From contig JAJEKV010000111.1 in the NCBI GenBank assembly GCA_021234155.1, positions 1,556,968-1,620,967 of the forward strand: 64,000 bases of DNA. Reading direction: 5' to 3'. Numbering within the stretch: the first letter of the stretch is position 1; each line of letters starts with the position of its first letter. The notes under the pieces are model-generated. The model had not been told where the DNA came from, made no database searches, and saw only the letters and a program-made list of their open reading frames with translations. Position numbers and translations under genes: made by a program. Source of the DNA: Isoetes taiwanensis (Eukaryota; Streptophyta; Lycopodiopsida; Isoetales; Isoetaceae). Shown piece by piece: positions 22,900 to 32,470 of this stretch.

Positions 22900-23207
22900 G
22901 TACTTCCACAGTACCTTATACCCATTGGAACCTCCACGCCCCTATTCTTTTAATCCCTGCAAAACTCTAAAAGCAGTTATGGATATCCGCGTACTTCCGC
23001 AGTACGATATATCCTTGTACCTCCGCGGTACATTATTATCTTTCGTACCTCCGCGGTACTACTTGATTGTATCTCCACAATACAGTATCTCCACGATACA
23101 GTATCTCCACGATACAGTATCTCCACGATACCAAACTATTGTATCTCCGTGATACGTTATTATTTTTCGTACCTCCGCGGTACTACTTAATTGTATCTCC
23201 GCGATAC
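22900..23207. repeat. Array of eleven covarying 15-nt hairpins
   Basis: Units begin at 22900, 22991, 23017, 23045, 23069, 23085, 23101, 23117, 23141, 23169 and 23193. Each has a 5-base stem, a loop TCCGC, TCCAC or TCCGT, and the complementary stem. Stems occur as GTACT/AGTAC, GTACC/GGTAC and GTATC/GATAC, so changes on one arm are matched on the other (one unit has a single mismatch). The array lies in the non-coding interior of the LTR element. Some units are direct 16-bp tandem repeats (23085-23131), the others are irregularly spaced. Confidence 0.85.
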
Positions 23208-23225
23208 AGATGCAATTTTTGTCAG

Positions 23226-23385
23226 GCCTATTGTGTTGCAACCACAATTATCGCTCTTTAAAAATATACATCATGCACTCTTGTTCAAGCCTATTGTGCT
23301 GCAGACCCAATTACTGATCTACCAAGAGGCATTCACAATTAGTGCACCATGTTCAGGCCTATTACGTTGCAATCGTAATTACCAA
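23226..23385. repeat. Three-unit hairpin repeat of about 65-bp period
   Basis: Three copies of a unit containing a 6-base stem around a TTGCAA-type loop, at 23230-23248, 23293-23311 and 23361-23379, each preceded by CA.GCCT. The first has ATTGTG/CACAAT and the third ATTACG/CGTAAT, a double compensatory change. The middle copy is less well paired. Confidence 0.7.
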
Positions 23386-24118
23386 TCCACCATGGGTACA
23401 CACAAGAAATAAATTCTTATTCTCTATTCCGCATAAAGAAAATCAACTTACGAACTTTACCCATAAGTCTGTCCCATAGGAAATAATTTGAGATTCCGCA
23501 TCCAAATTTTAGCATCCATATCCTTGATAGCTTGTCCGTAAAGTTCCTTCCCAACGCTTATCACTAAGCAAACCTGCAAACAAGGTCAAGTGTTAAGATG
23601 ACTTCCAAAGTCAAATATTTACACCACGGCCAACCGGCCTCTCAGATCACCACGATCTGACTCCGCAATCCAAAACAGGATGCTTTTACTTATTCCATAA
23701 TCCCCCAAAGGATCGTAGAAATTTCCTCCAACCATCCGAACTCGTTCTCCACAACTCGGTCCCATATGCTTCGAGCATTCTCCAAGAAAGCACCGAATTT
23801 TATCTGCTACTCATGCCCCAGCTTCACTTGCAGCAGTAGTCGTCAAATCCTCCTTACTTGGATGCCACGCTCCAAGGATTCGCCAAGGATTCGCCAAGGA
23901 TTCGCCACTGCACTCATATACTTAGCCCCAACACACTTTTTGACGAAGTTCAACCCAACTGTACTTGCATCACAAACTTGCAAGATTCTTGGTGCGTCGC
24001 AGCCTTAGAGTATAATAACACTACTAGTTCCGTCTTTTTTGATTCAAATCAGAAGTAAGAATTCAAATCCCGGTGATGTTTCCATAGCCCATAGATTCCC
24101 AGAAGAATCGTAACCTCC

Positions 24119-24130
24119 GCTCTGATACCA
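24119..24130 (-). other. Primer-binding site, initiator Met tRNA
   Basis: Read on the minus strand, the 5' LTR end is followed by a 2-base spacer and TGGTATCAGAGC, the classic plant primer site complementary to the 3' end of tRNA-iMet. It fixes the element's orientation. Confidence 0.9.
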
Positions 24131-24132
24131 CT

Positions 24133-24939
24133 TGATACGATTCATTATTTATGGGAAGCTAAACTACTGATACAATAGCATCTTATTTGAAGATCAAGAT
24201 CCAAGAACATCATATATATCACAGACCAATACATTGATGAGCACGTTTAACCACCCAACCGGGTCCACAGGGTTATGGCAATGCAACTAGCTCAGCAAAC
24301 ATTATCTGGCTACTCCGCGTAGATCATGAGCAAACAATATCTGGCTAGTCTGCGTAGACCATTGGGCAAAGACTATATCTGGCTTATTGGCCCTCCAGGC
24401 TAGTATAGCTACTCCACGTAGCCACACATCATAAAAGCAATTGCAGTTCTGAGAAATCGCTATGGCAGTAATTTGTAACCCCCTGTCACTTTTTCGGCCA
24501 TTACTCCCTCATACGGATGAACTAGGATATATGCTACCCCAACTCGGAAACTAGACTCCGAGCCGGTTCCAACGAGGTAAAGATCGCTGCAATCCGACCT
24601 CTGTTTACCGTCCAACTGAAGTTTCGGTTCTATTTATAGACCTCTCTTGCGACTTCAGCCCTTTTTTTTAGCATGCAGTTGCCTTTTTCTCAAAATATCT
24701 CTCTGCCTTTAATTAGATTATATGACTTATCATATGGATATTATCTATGGCCTTTTTGTACAAAATAGTCCGCCCCTTTTGCTTGATCATTGATTCCCCT
24801 TGATATCTCTCCAACCAATGGTTCTCGACCCCATCCTAGATATTACAACCTTGCCATAGTTCTACAACTTTGCCATATTTTGCCATGCCCCATAACCCTG
24901 GCGCCGTGGACCACTCCCCCGTGCTATGACTCCGTATCA
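24133..24939 (-). repeat. 5' LTR of the non-autonomous element (807 bp)
   Basis: On the plus strand it starts TGATACGATTCATT and ends CCGTATCA. The short inverted termini TGATAC/GTATCA are intact. It differs from the other LTR by a few substitutions and small indels, such as an extra GGATGAACTA-like insertion near 24515. Three short stem-loops of CTAC-TCCGC-GTAG type lie near 24308-24425. Confidence 0.9.
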
Positions 24940-24949
24940 GGTGCCTTGA

Positions 24950-25300
24950 TTTCTGATATAAAAAATCTGAACTTTAGTTGCTGATGTGAACTGATCTGAT
25001 CTGATAACTTTCATATCACATTGGAATTTTGGTTTTCATATGATGGAAGTGATCCATTTTGGAAATGTAACTCTTATTTTGAAATTTAAAACAATGTCTC
25101 TTCTATATTTGCTTCAATTTTAAATTTGCTTTTGAACTCTGTCTGATGTATTGGTTGATCCATTTTGGAAGTGATCCATTTTGGAAATGTAACTGTTGAT
25201 TTCTTATTTGAAATAGTGAACTATCATGTTCATGTTCTATAATGAACTTCTGCATCATGTTCTATAATGAACTTCTATATCATGAACCATGATAATTTTT
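24950..25300. repeat. 3' flank of the recombinase relic with small duplications
   Basis: GTGATCCATTTTGGAAATGTAACT occurs twice about 123 bp apart (from about 25049 and 25172), and CATGTTCTATAATGAACTTCT twice in tandem near 25229-25275. Probably untranslated or element-end sequence of the Crypton-like gene. No coding is seen. Confidence 0.5.
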
Positions 25301-26681
25301 GTATAGTTTCTATATCATGGTGTATAATGGGAGATGGCGGTGCCACCAGAGTGCCGCCAGAAATTCTCAATGATAAATCTCCTAAAAATTACCTGAAAAC
25401 AACCTAAGCCCTAATCTCAAGTAATTTTAAGGTCACGTTGGTTATGTAATATAAATTTGAAGTCGAATTAGGGAACTAGATAATATAATTTTTGCAAAGA
25501 GTCAACAAAAGTGGTTGATATCACATGCTTAAGCCACGTGAAAACTATTCAACTTTACAGAAAAAGAAAGAAAAAAAGAAACTAGAAACAAAAAAATCCT
25601 TACTTTTACTGAGTGTTTTAGCTCTAAGCCAATCTCCACCTTCCAAAGCGAATATTTTTAGGCCACACAAGATATAAGATATTGAATTTGACTTTATCTG
25701 TGAATGCATAGGCATGGAGAGATCTCTTGCATCTCCTCCTTGCAATCAACATTACATTTATCCATTATTAAAATGACAGTGCTTAGCCATCATACAGCCA
25801 AGTTGTCAAAAGACAATACTGCATAGAAATATAATCATAAATGACACAACTAGGGACCTTTCCTGAAAATTAGTACGACTGCAACCATGAAGATGTTGCC
25901 TAAGTAGTTATTTTTATTTTTTTTGAAGAATATAAGAATATATTAAACCACTAGAATGCGATCAAGTACAATGATAAGTGTGGTGCCTAAGTAGTTATTC
26001 AATATATCACCTTGTGCATATTGCATACATTAATATTAGTCCAATTAAAAACCGTCTGTATTAACTTAAATAGGAAAAAGAAGTTACTTTATTGCCTGAG
26101 ATGTTCTGCAGATTCTAATTATATCATCTCAAGCCAAAACCGGCCTACATTGTCTTGAATTTATAGGTAGTCAAACATTCATTGGAAGTGCTTTGTGTGA
26201 CTACCTATGCTGCCACAATGCATCAATCTACCTTACGAGGCATTCGAATATTTTTTCGATTGCCCTATTAATAGACTCAACACTTAGTAGCATCAATTAG
26301 TTATCTCAAAAAATTTGAAGCACTCAATCATGGAGGTTGGAGCCACAGCCATGACACACCTTTAATTCCACTAGAACAGAGATTTTGGCACTATTCTTTC
26401 ATTGTCAACAACTCACACGAAATAAATCTTTTTTCCCACTGGCCCTTTTGGCAATACTCGTTGCCAAGTCGTCCTCGACCAATCACATTGTTCTCCCTGC
26501 GAATACTCTGACATATGGGCATCCCTTGAGTTTAGCTTGTACCTAAAACACGTAAGATCTTTTTTTACTTATGCAACAACAAAACCAGAAACTAGAAACT
26601 ACATAACATACTTAGGAAGTTCCAAACTTTGACAACAAATAAAAGACAAATAGATAGCATCTGCATTTAAGGTAACACCAT
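25301..26681. other. No gene recognised; one likely retroposon tail
   Basis: A T-rich run at 25910-25923 followed by GAAGAATATAAGAATATATTAAACC resembles the reversed 3' end of a poly(A)-tailed plant LINE, with its body presumably truncated. Otherwise AT-rich anonymous sequence. Confidence 0.35.
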
Positions 26682-26741
26682 TTTCTAGTTTTGGAAGGGC
26701 AGGATATGAGGTAGTTGTAGCGAGGGCGATGTCAGTGCTGC
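26682..26741 (+). repeat. Short dispersed repeat, copy 2
   Basis: Nearly identical to 3172-3232 over about 55 bp. The following frames (26795-27272) have no recognised domain. Confidence 0.55.
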
Positions 26742-27361
26742 GTATCATCGCCACCGCGATTTCTAATAGCACTATCGGCCTTGTCTAACTCAAGATGGCT
26801 GAATCAAGGTCCATACTATTCAATGGTGTCAAAGTTGGGGAGGGCAAAGTATATGGCTTCAACAAACATCATAACTTGGGCACCGTGGTAGTGTCTATGG
26901 ATAAGATTGTGGATCCTTTATCACCACAGGTTTGCTTGAATGGACCTTCCTCGTCTTCGACTACCTGCCAGTCAATTTTTTTTAACTGCGCTTATGTCAC
27001 CTTCGGGCGCAAGTGACGCTACACAACGTGCATGCCACAAAATAAAACTCTTGAGCGACTCTCCGAGTGTTGAAACCTCAGCTTCCAGGTATGGCAAAGG
27101 TATGCTTCCTTATGTGCTTGTTCACTGTGGTGCTTATTGGCTGGAATTTGTACCAGGAATGCCGGAATTTGCACGAGGAATGCTAGTAGTAGATGTGTTT
27201 TTATTGCAGGATTATAATGAAAGCAATGACATATTTCGCATCAAATGTTTGAGGTATATTCTGATTTTTTAGATGTTAGAGTAAGTATTTTCAAATTCTG
27301 ATTGCATATTTAGAATCAGCATGATCAGATTAGTCAAGATCATGTTTCAAATTGTTAAAAT
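26742..27361 (+). other. Unassigned open frames
   Basis: Two overlapping plus-strand frames (26795-27016 and 26940-27272) contain NGVKVGEGKVYGFNKHHN and YVLVHCGAYWLEFVPGMPEF. Composition is plausible for a decayed gene but I recognise no family and see no clear splice structure. Confidence 0.25.
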
Positions 27362-27480
27362 CTTTTTTTTTTTTTTTTGACAAAAAACTAATACATTATT
27401 AACTTTGTAGCTAACTAGTTACACGTGATTTTGGCATTAGCCGTTAGCTAACTACTAACTGCTAACTCCTAACTTGAATA
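27362..27480 (-). repeat. Reversed poly(A) tail with TAACTA-rich minisatellite
   Basis: A run of about 17 T (27363-27379) followed by GACAAAAAACTAATACATTATTAAC has the look of a minus-strand LINE or retrocopy 3' end. Immediately to its right is a short TTAGCTAACTACTAACTGC repeat. Confidence 0.4.
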
Positions 27481-27559
27481 GATTTTCCGGATTTCTAGAA
27501 TGACGATAGACCATATGCGAAATAATGTAAAGATGTATTTTGCTCATGAATCATGGTCG

Positions 27560-28582
27560 TACGAATGATCCTTGTATGACATTGTTCATGGAAATATAGT
27601 GACACTCTTCTGGAACAAGACCAACATGGCTACATGCAATCAACATATGTTAATAAATGTCGGGTCAACTGGAATGATGCCATCAATTTGCATGCTTTGG
27701 AAAAGACTAAAACCTTTTTTTGCATAACCATGATAATACATCTGACACGAAACACCTTAAGTTGTTCCTGTACTTTCACCTTTTTCAGCCATATTTAGAA
27801 AAGCATTCATCACCACTAGATTAGATTCAAAATATGTACCTTAATAGAAGCATGCAACTCTTCGAATTTGGTTAATGCAGATAGATTTGCACAAACACTC
27901 TATAATGTAACGTTTTAATCCATACATCTGTAGTTGCATGAAGACATGGCTCTAAGACTAGAGCAGATAAGAAACATGGTAATGTAGGTAATCCTATATG
28001 GCATTACATATCCAAGTTGTTCCAAGAGATCATATCCTTATTTACTGTTCTTTGAAATGCATCCAATGTATTTTTTGGACTGCTACATTGCTCATACATA
28101 TGCCCGACGGGATTCTCAATAATGACATTTGTAATAAACCCACCAGCTATTGCATGTGCATGCATCCGCCCAACCTTCAAAAGAATACTTGACTTTGCAC
28201 ATGAATCAAAATCGTCCACAAAAACTGACCTTGTTGAGCTAAATACCTTTTAACTGCATTTGGCAGAAGAAAGATGGAAAGTCTCTTTAGCATGACTACA
28301 TTTTGCAAAAATGCAGGCTTGAACATTTGCCACACATATTCAAAAGGCTAGTCCCATAGTAAGGTTCATCTGATCTTCTCCACTTTTAGAAATATAAGTA
28401 TGAATTATTTGCTATTAACCAAATTCAAACGTTAGGACATGCATGGAGTAGGTTGGTGAAGGAGATTTTTTTAAGTACCAAGTCTTCTAGCTGCATTAAC
28501 TGGAAATACCTCAATGCTGCAATGAATGACAACTTTGCCATAAGCTGTTATCATGGTACTCCAAGAGATTATATTGGTTCAA
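27560..28582 (-). pseudogene. PPR (PLS-class) gene relic
   Basis: Minus-strand frames read in PPR order. NIISWSTMITAYGKVV is at about 28575-28525 and YYGTSLLNMCGKCSSL at about 28360-28310. Then comes a long stretch from about 28220 (DSCAKSSILLKVGRMHAHAIAGGF, MYEQCSSPKNTLDAFQ, NKDMISWNNLDM). Near 27720-27580 are FQSMQIDGIIP and ACSHVGLVPEECHY. These correspond to the P, L and S motifs of plant organelle RNA-binding PPR proteins (GR.HAH...GF...V, MY.KC, D.(V/I)SWN, ACSH.GLV.EG). Stops and frame changes break every repeat pair, so it is a pseudogene. No E or DYW domain is preserved, and the poly-T run at 27363 could be the tail of a retrocopy. Confidence 0.75.
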
Positions 28583-28975
28583 TATATTTTAGGTTGTTTT
28601 CTCGGCATCTTCTAATGCCTCACATTTTCCATAGGTATTAAGTATTGCATCCAGGTGGTTGATTTGAACCTACCAGACAAGATGAACGAAGCAATCACTT
28701 ACCATTCAATCTTGAACATACATCAAACAAGCTCAAGAGTGTATCAAAGTCTGGCATCATATTTTCTTGTGCTAAGTTAAAGGGACTGATATATTCGGTC
28801 TGCCAGCAGCAGAAGACAGAAGTAATGTACAAGTACAAAGGAGCCCATGATGTTTACCATCATTGTGGATGTAGATTCTCGAGGCCAGTTTGAAGTTGCC
28901 CGACCCACAAGTACTATGTGGATATTTTCGTTTGTTATCGCCTCTTAGGTTTTACGTTGTATGCGCAGAAATCGC
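28583..28975. other. No gene recognised
   Basis: Anonymous AT-rich spacer between the PPR relic and the repeat family that starts near 28980. Confidence 0.4.
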
Positions 28976-29342
28976 TGCACTACCATATAGAAATGTCATC
29001 GATTCGCTACGCGAATCGACATTCTTGCACCAGACGAGCATGCATGCATTGCATGCGTCGCATGCATTTCTAGGCCGTTCATCAGGTTGGGGATCGCTAC
29101 TTATTGCAGAGTTCTTCATCGACGTTTCATCGGCGCTTTCTCATCTCTCAGCAGTATCCATGGCTCCCACCCTTCCACCCCTTAAAATTGTTATTTATAT
29201 GTTCATATTTATTATAATTGTCGCGTGGCACGCGTGACCAGCCCCTCGCTTTTTCGAGGTGTAAATGTTGTTTTTTGTCGCGTGGCACGCGTGACCAGCC
29301 CCTCGCTTTTCGAGGTTTTTTCTCTATTGGTTTTTCTATTGG
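28976..29342 (+). repeat. Dispersed repeat family R1, left part of interrupted copy
   Basis: Collinear with 52730-53084: TCGATTCGCTACGCGAATCG (a near palindrome; AATC..ATCGTGTAGCGAAT in the other copy), GCATGCATGCATTGCATGC, ATTGCAGAGTTCTTCATCG, CTCATCTCTCAGCAGT and TGTCGCGTGGCA. A 61-bp stretch around GTCGCGTGGCACGCGTGACC is tandemly duplicated at 29219-29320. The repeat is cut by the inverted-repeat element beginning at 29343 and resumes at 33206. Confidence 0.7.
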
Positions 29343-30093
29343 CATTAGGGCAGATTTGGGGTCTCAAAATGGCCTCCTATCAGCCATTCCACGTCATATT
29401 TTACTCCTTTTTTCCCATGCCACCTAGGATACCAAAATCTCATCATTACAGATTTACTTGGAATATTCTCCCGGAATAAGGGGGATCGCGCATTCATGGC
29501 GCCATATGTATTTAATTCTGTTGGTTGTCAGACAGACTGATGCAACACGTGTCGCTTCTAAAAAGCCACTTGCATTATAGCATACCGGCAACTCATGACG
29601 GTGCCTCTTGGTTTGTCAGATACCAAGCGTGCGCGTCACCGATTCTTGCGCTATTTTCATTTAGAGGCCATGGCCATACAAGCTTCCCGCCTTCCACATT
29701 TCAAAATTTGAATGTGTAGGTTGAAGCTTTGTATCAGACTTTCATTTCGAGGCGCTGCGGCTGCGCCTTATGGGTGGTTCACATGGAGAAGTTTAGGCCC
29801 TCCGCTGAGTTCTAGCGGAGTCAGCACTGATTAAAAAATTCAGCGCTGTATCAGCTACACAAGTTGGATCTTGCGAGGGCTGATTTTCCAAAACGGGGCT
29901 GAATTTTTTTGCCTCAGCCCAAGTTCAGCAGGTTTTAAGCTAGCGCTTCGCAGTTCGTCCATGTGAGCCCAGCATTAACCGGGATCTTTACTTCATCCCA
30001 ATACAGGCTTCCCGCCCCCCTACAATTCGAAATTTGAATTTGCTTAATATATAAAAGCATGGATTGTAGGAGAATGGACTTTTCGATTTCCAT

Positions 30094-30423
30094 ATGCACG
30101 TTGCAAATTTCAAAAACGAGGTTAGTACGGACGTTCGGCTCACACGAAGCGAATTGTGCTGGGGCATACAAATTGTACACCTTCATTTCGCGCCGTGCGA
30201 TCCACGCAGTATGGAAGCTCCAAATGATGTGTGGATAAGGATCCAACTGACTCACGAATATCCAGTCTTCAATCGCAAAAAAGGAGGTCTAAAAAATAAG
30301 AACTTAGACCTCGACGTGTTGCGTCTTGCAGGCTCAAAAAGTGTCGACATCTGGGCGGATGGCAGTTTATATGCATTGGATCCGTTGAAGGCATTCGGAA
30401 TCGAATACAGTTCCTTGAGATGA
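30094..30423 (+). CDS. Unidentified 109-aa open frame inside the TIR element
   Basis: ATG at 30094 to TGA at 30421-30423. The protein is charged and globular-looking, with NEVSTDVRLTRSELCWG near the N-terminus, a stretch VDIWADGSLYALDPLKAFG near the C-terminus and no membrane segment. GC content is higher than around it, and one good open frame of this length is unusual in this window. It could be a captured host gene fragment or part of an element-encoded protein. An overlapping minus-strand frame (29935-30255) looks less coding. No domain recognised. Confidence 0.3.
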   Translation: MHVANFKNEVSTDVRLTRSELCWGIQIVHLHFAPCDPRSMEAPNDVWIRIQLTHEYPVFNRKKGGLKNKNLDLDVLRLAGSKSVDIWADGSLYALDPLKAFGIEYSSLR

Positions 30424-30774
30424 GCTGCTTCCGATAATGAAGGGGAAATGTCCGTGAAGATGCTAATAAATGACATTATACTTTGCAATGTGAAGGGTTT
30501 ATACATTCTTGAAGTACAAAGGTTATGGTGTTTGTATTTAGATACCTCTAATACAAGAAGTCTTTGATTACTTTTCACAATAGATTCCTTTAAAAATCTA
30601 TTGCTATTTAAATTATAGCAAAAATGAGTCTTGAAACTCTTTAAGTAGTAGAAGAACTCTTTGACTAGTTATCCATTTGATGACCATTTTTTAAGAAAAT
30701 ATGATATGTGACATTCTTATATGCAAACATTCATAAAATTTATGAACATTGAAGGTCAAAGCCATCCTTGTTTA

Positions 30775-31640
30775 AAGAGGATTCGCCTGGTGTGATCCTT
30801 GCGTAAAAAAGTAAATAAAAACACAAATATTGAACTTACAACTTAGCGTAAACAAATAGTATTTTAATAAACCAACACTTTACATACTAACACTTTACAC
30901 TTCAAATATGATATTTCTTTCTTTCCTTTTACTTGAAAGCTATTTTTTTTTTCAAGATGGATCACACCAAGCGAATAATACATATGCAAAAAAAAGGGAC
31001 ACACTAAATTAGCATGGTGTGATCCACTTTCTTATTTGTTGTCAAATTAAAATTAAACACAAGTACTCATTCCTATTTGTATCTAAAATGCTTTACCACT
31101 CTTAAGTACATAAGTCATTATCCCTTTTCAAAGAGCATATTATTTTTCAAGAAGGATCACACCAAGCGAATAGTACATATGCAACAAAAATGGAACACAC
31201 TAAATTCGCATCGTGTGATCCACTTTCTTATTTGTTGTCAAATTAAAATTAAACACAAGTACCCCTTCTCATTTAATGCTTTACCACCCTAAGTGCATAA
31301 AGTTATTAGTCCTTTTCAAAGAGCATATCTTTTTTTAAGAAGGATCATATCAAGCATCCTATTTGCATCTAAAATACTTTACCAACTCTAGTAGTACATA
31401 AAGTTATTAGCCTTTTTCAAAAAGCAAACTCTTTATCAATAAATGAGCACGTCACATATCCACACTTAACTTCAAATAAGACACATATATATTTCTTTTA
31501 TTAAAAGATAATCAAAGTAATTTTACTATAGGAAGTCATCTTTTTCCAAAAAGATCACACCAAGCAAATTTTGTATAAGCTAAAAGGTTGGAATATACTA
31601 AATTCGCATGGTGTGATCCACTTTCTTGTTTGTTGTCAAT
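30775..31640. repeat. Tandem array of about 190-bp units, each with a 17-bp inverted repeat
   Basis: Units start near 30959, 31154, 31342 and 31551 (195-, 188- and 209-bp spacing). Each contains GGATCACACCAAGCGAA and, about 45 bp later, TTCGCATGGTGTGATCC, giving a long stem-loop. A lone right arm occurs at about 30780 and a diverged pair at 32316-32383. The rest of the unit includes ACTTTCTTATTTGTTGTCAA. No open frame is shared between units. Confidence 0.75.
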
Positions 31641-32435
31641 AGATAATAACACCAAGTCCCTCATCAATAGTCTCCCATTTGCATATAAAATATGTATCAT
31701 TCCAGGTTATATTATGTTTTATGAACTAAACTTTTTCAAAGAGGGTCCCAAAGCAAAATACAAACACTTAATCAATAAGCCAACACTTTACCAACAACCA
31801 AAGCTTTATTAAATAAGATTTTTATGTTATTTTATCAAACCTAACAATGTTTCCATATGTGACACTTTAAATTAACTGATCCAAAGGCTCATGAAAGCGA
31901 CATTTTATACAATATATCTTTGGAGCTTTTGTGTCGTGGCATTAGTAAATATACCTCTAATGGAGCAAATATTTTGTAACTCATTTTTTCAACAACCCTG
32001 GATGCACGTCTTATCAAACATTTCTTCATTGCAAGGACACCATTCTCATAAGGCTTGCACAATTCGCTTAAAAGAGGTCATGGGACGACTTTCAAGCTCG
32101 GCTCCCACAACTTTACAACGTAAAACTAGATGCCCATTGCCCTGAATGTATATCTTGGAAAAACATGTCTCTTATGTCTATATGTTAGACAACAACGATG
32201 CTAGTAATGCTTTTCCCTAGTCTCAAATCCCCGACATCTGATAAATATAGCCCAAAGAAAAATATTTGATTCAGTGAGTGAATATAAATCAAGAAGAGGG
32301 AAGAAAAAAAGCAAGGATCACATGACGCTTAAATTTCACTACACATTTACAAAGTGCATATGCATTTTCGCATGGTGTGATCCATGTATTATTGAGGGTG
32401 CAAATTTGCAAATATCCTCCTCTTCAAATCCCTTC

Positions 32436-32470
32436 CCCCCCCTTTCCTTTTTTTTTTTTTTTTTTTTATA
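32436..32470. repeat. Poly-C/poly-T tract
   Basis: A C-rich run followed by about 20 T inside the TIR element. It could be an old retroposon tail in minus orientation or simple slippage. Confidence 0.4.

Larger units (their letters stand above)
21938..24939 (-). mobile_element. Complete non-autonomous LTR retrotransposon, 3.0 kb
   Basis: Two near-identical long terminal repeats bound a 1.4-kb interior without coding sequence. A perfect 5-bp target duplication GGTGC lies at 21933-21937 and 24940-24944. The orientation is minus, because the primer-binding site adjoins the right-hand LTR. No gag or pol motif is found on either strand, so it must have been mobilised by an autonomous relative. 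Size and lack of coding place it between TRIM and LARD classes. It sits in the last exon of the tyrosine-recombinase relic. Confidence 0.9.
20628..24949 (+). pseudogene. Crypton/DUF3504-like tyrosine recombinase gene, interrupted
   Basis: A multi-exon relic. Exon blocks: 20628 to about 20795 (YYMVSRFEIRGHADLHGV, a helix rich in the R.. .L pattern, then REQVSKNW); about 20790-20938 (TYDRHIQAIY, LPEKDNDRLRAFFLQTI); 21029-21213 (KVPMGVNKIRTWL, NKSGRVTLVSRLSMAGVP, ITGHRNVNSY); 21287-21506; and 21595 to the end. The PMGVN segment, the S.R.T helix, GH and a following Tyr are the C-terminal catalytic signature (R..GH..Y) of DUF3504/Crypton tyrosine recombinases. The usual H of the HSLR box is replaced (KSGR). 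Introns start GTAAGT, GTAAGC and GTAGGT and end in AG. Exon 4 ends with in-frame stops at 21465 and 21489, and two frame slips lie near 20790 and 20862. The last exon is split by an LTR element. The 5' part is not visible. Confidence 0.65.

Noticed and set aside
22900-23207. CRISPR-like array
   Set aside because: Units are short hairpins with irregular spacing inside a plant LTR element, with no spacers of constant length. CRISPR arrays are not expected in a plant nuclear genome.
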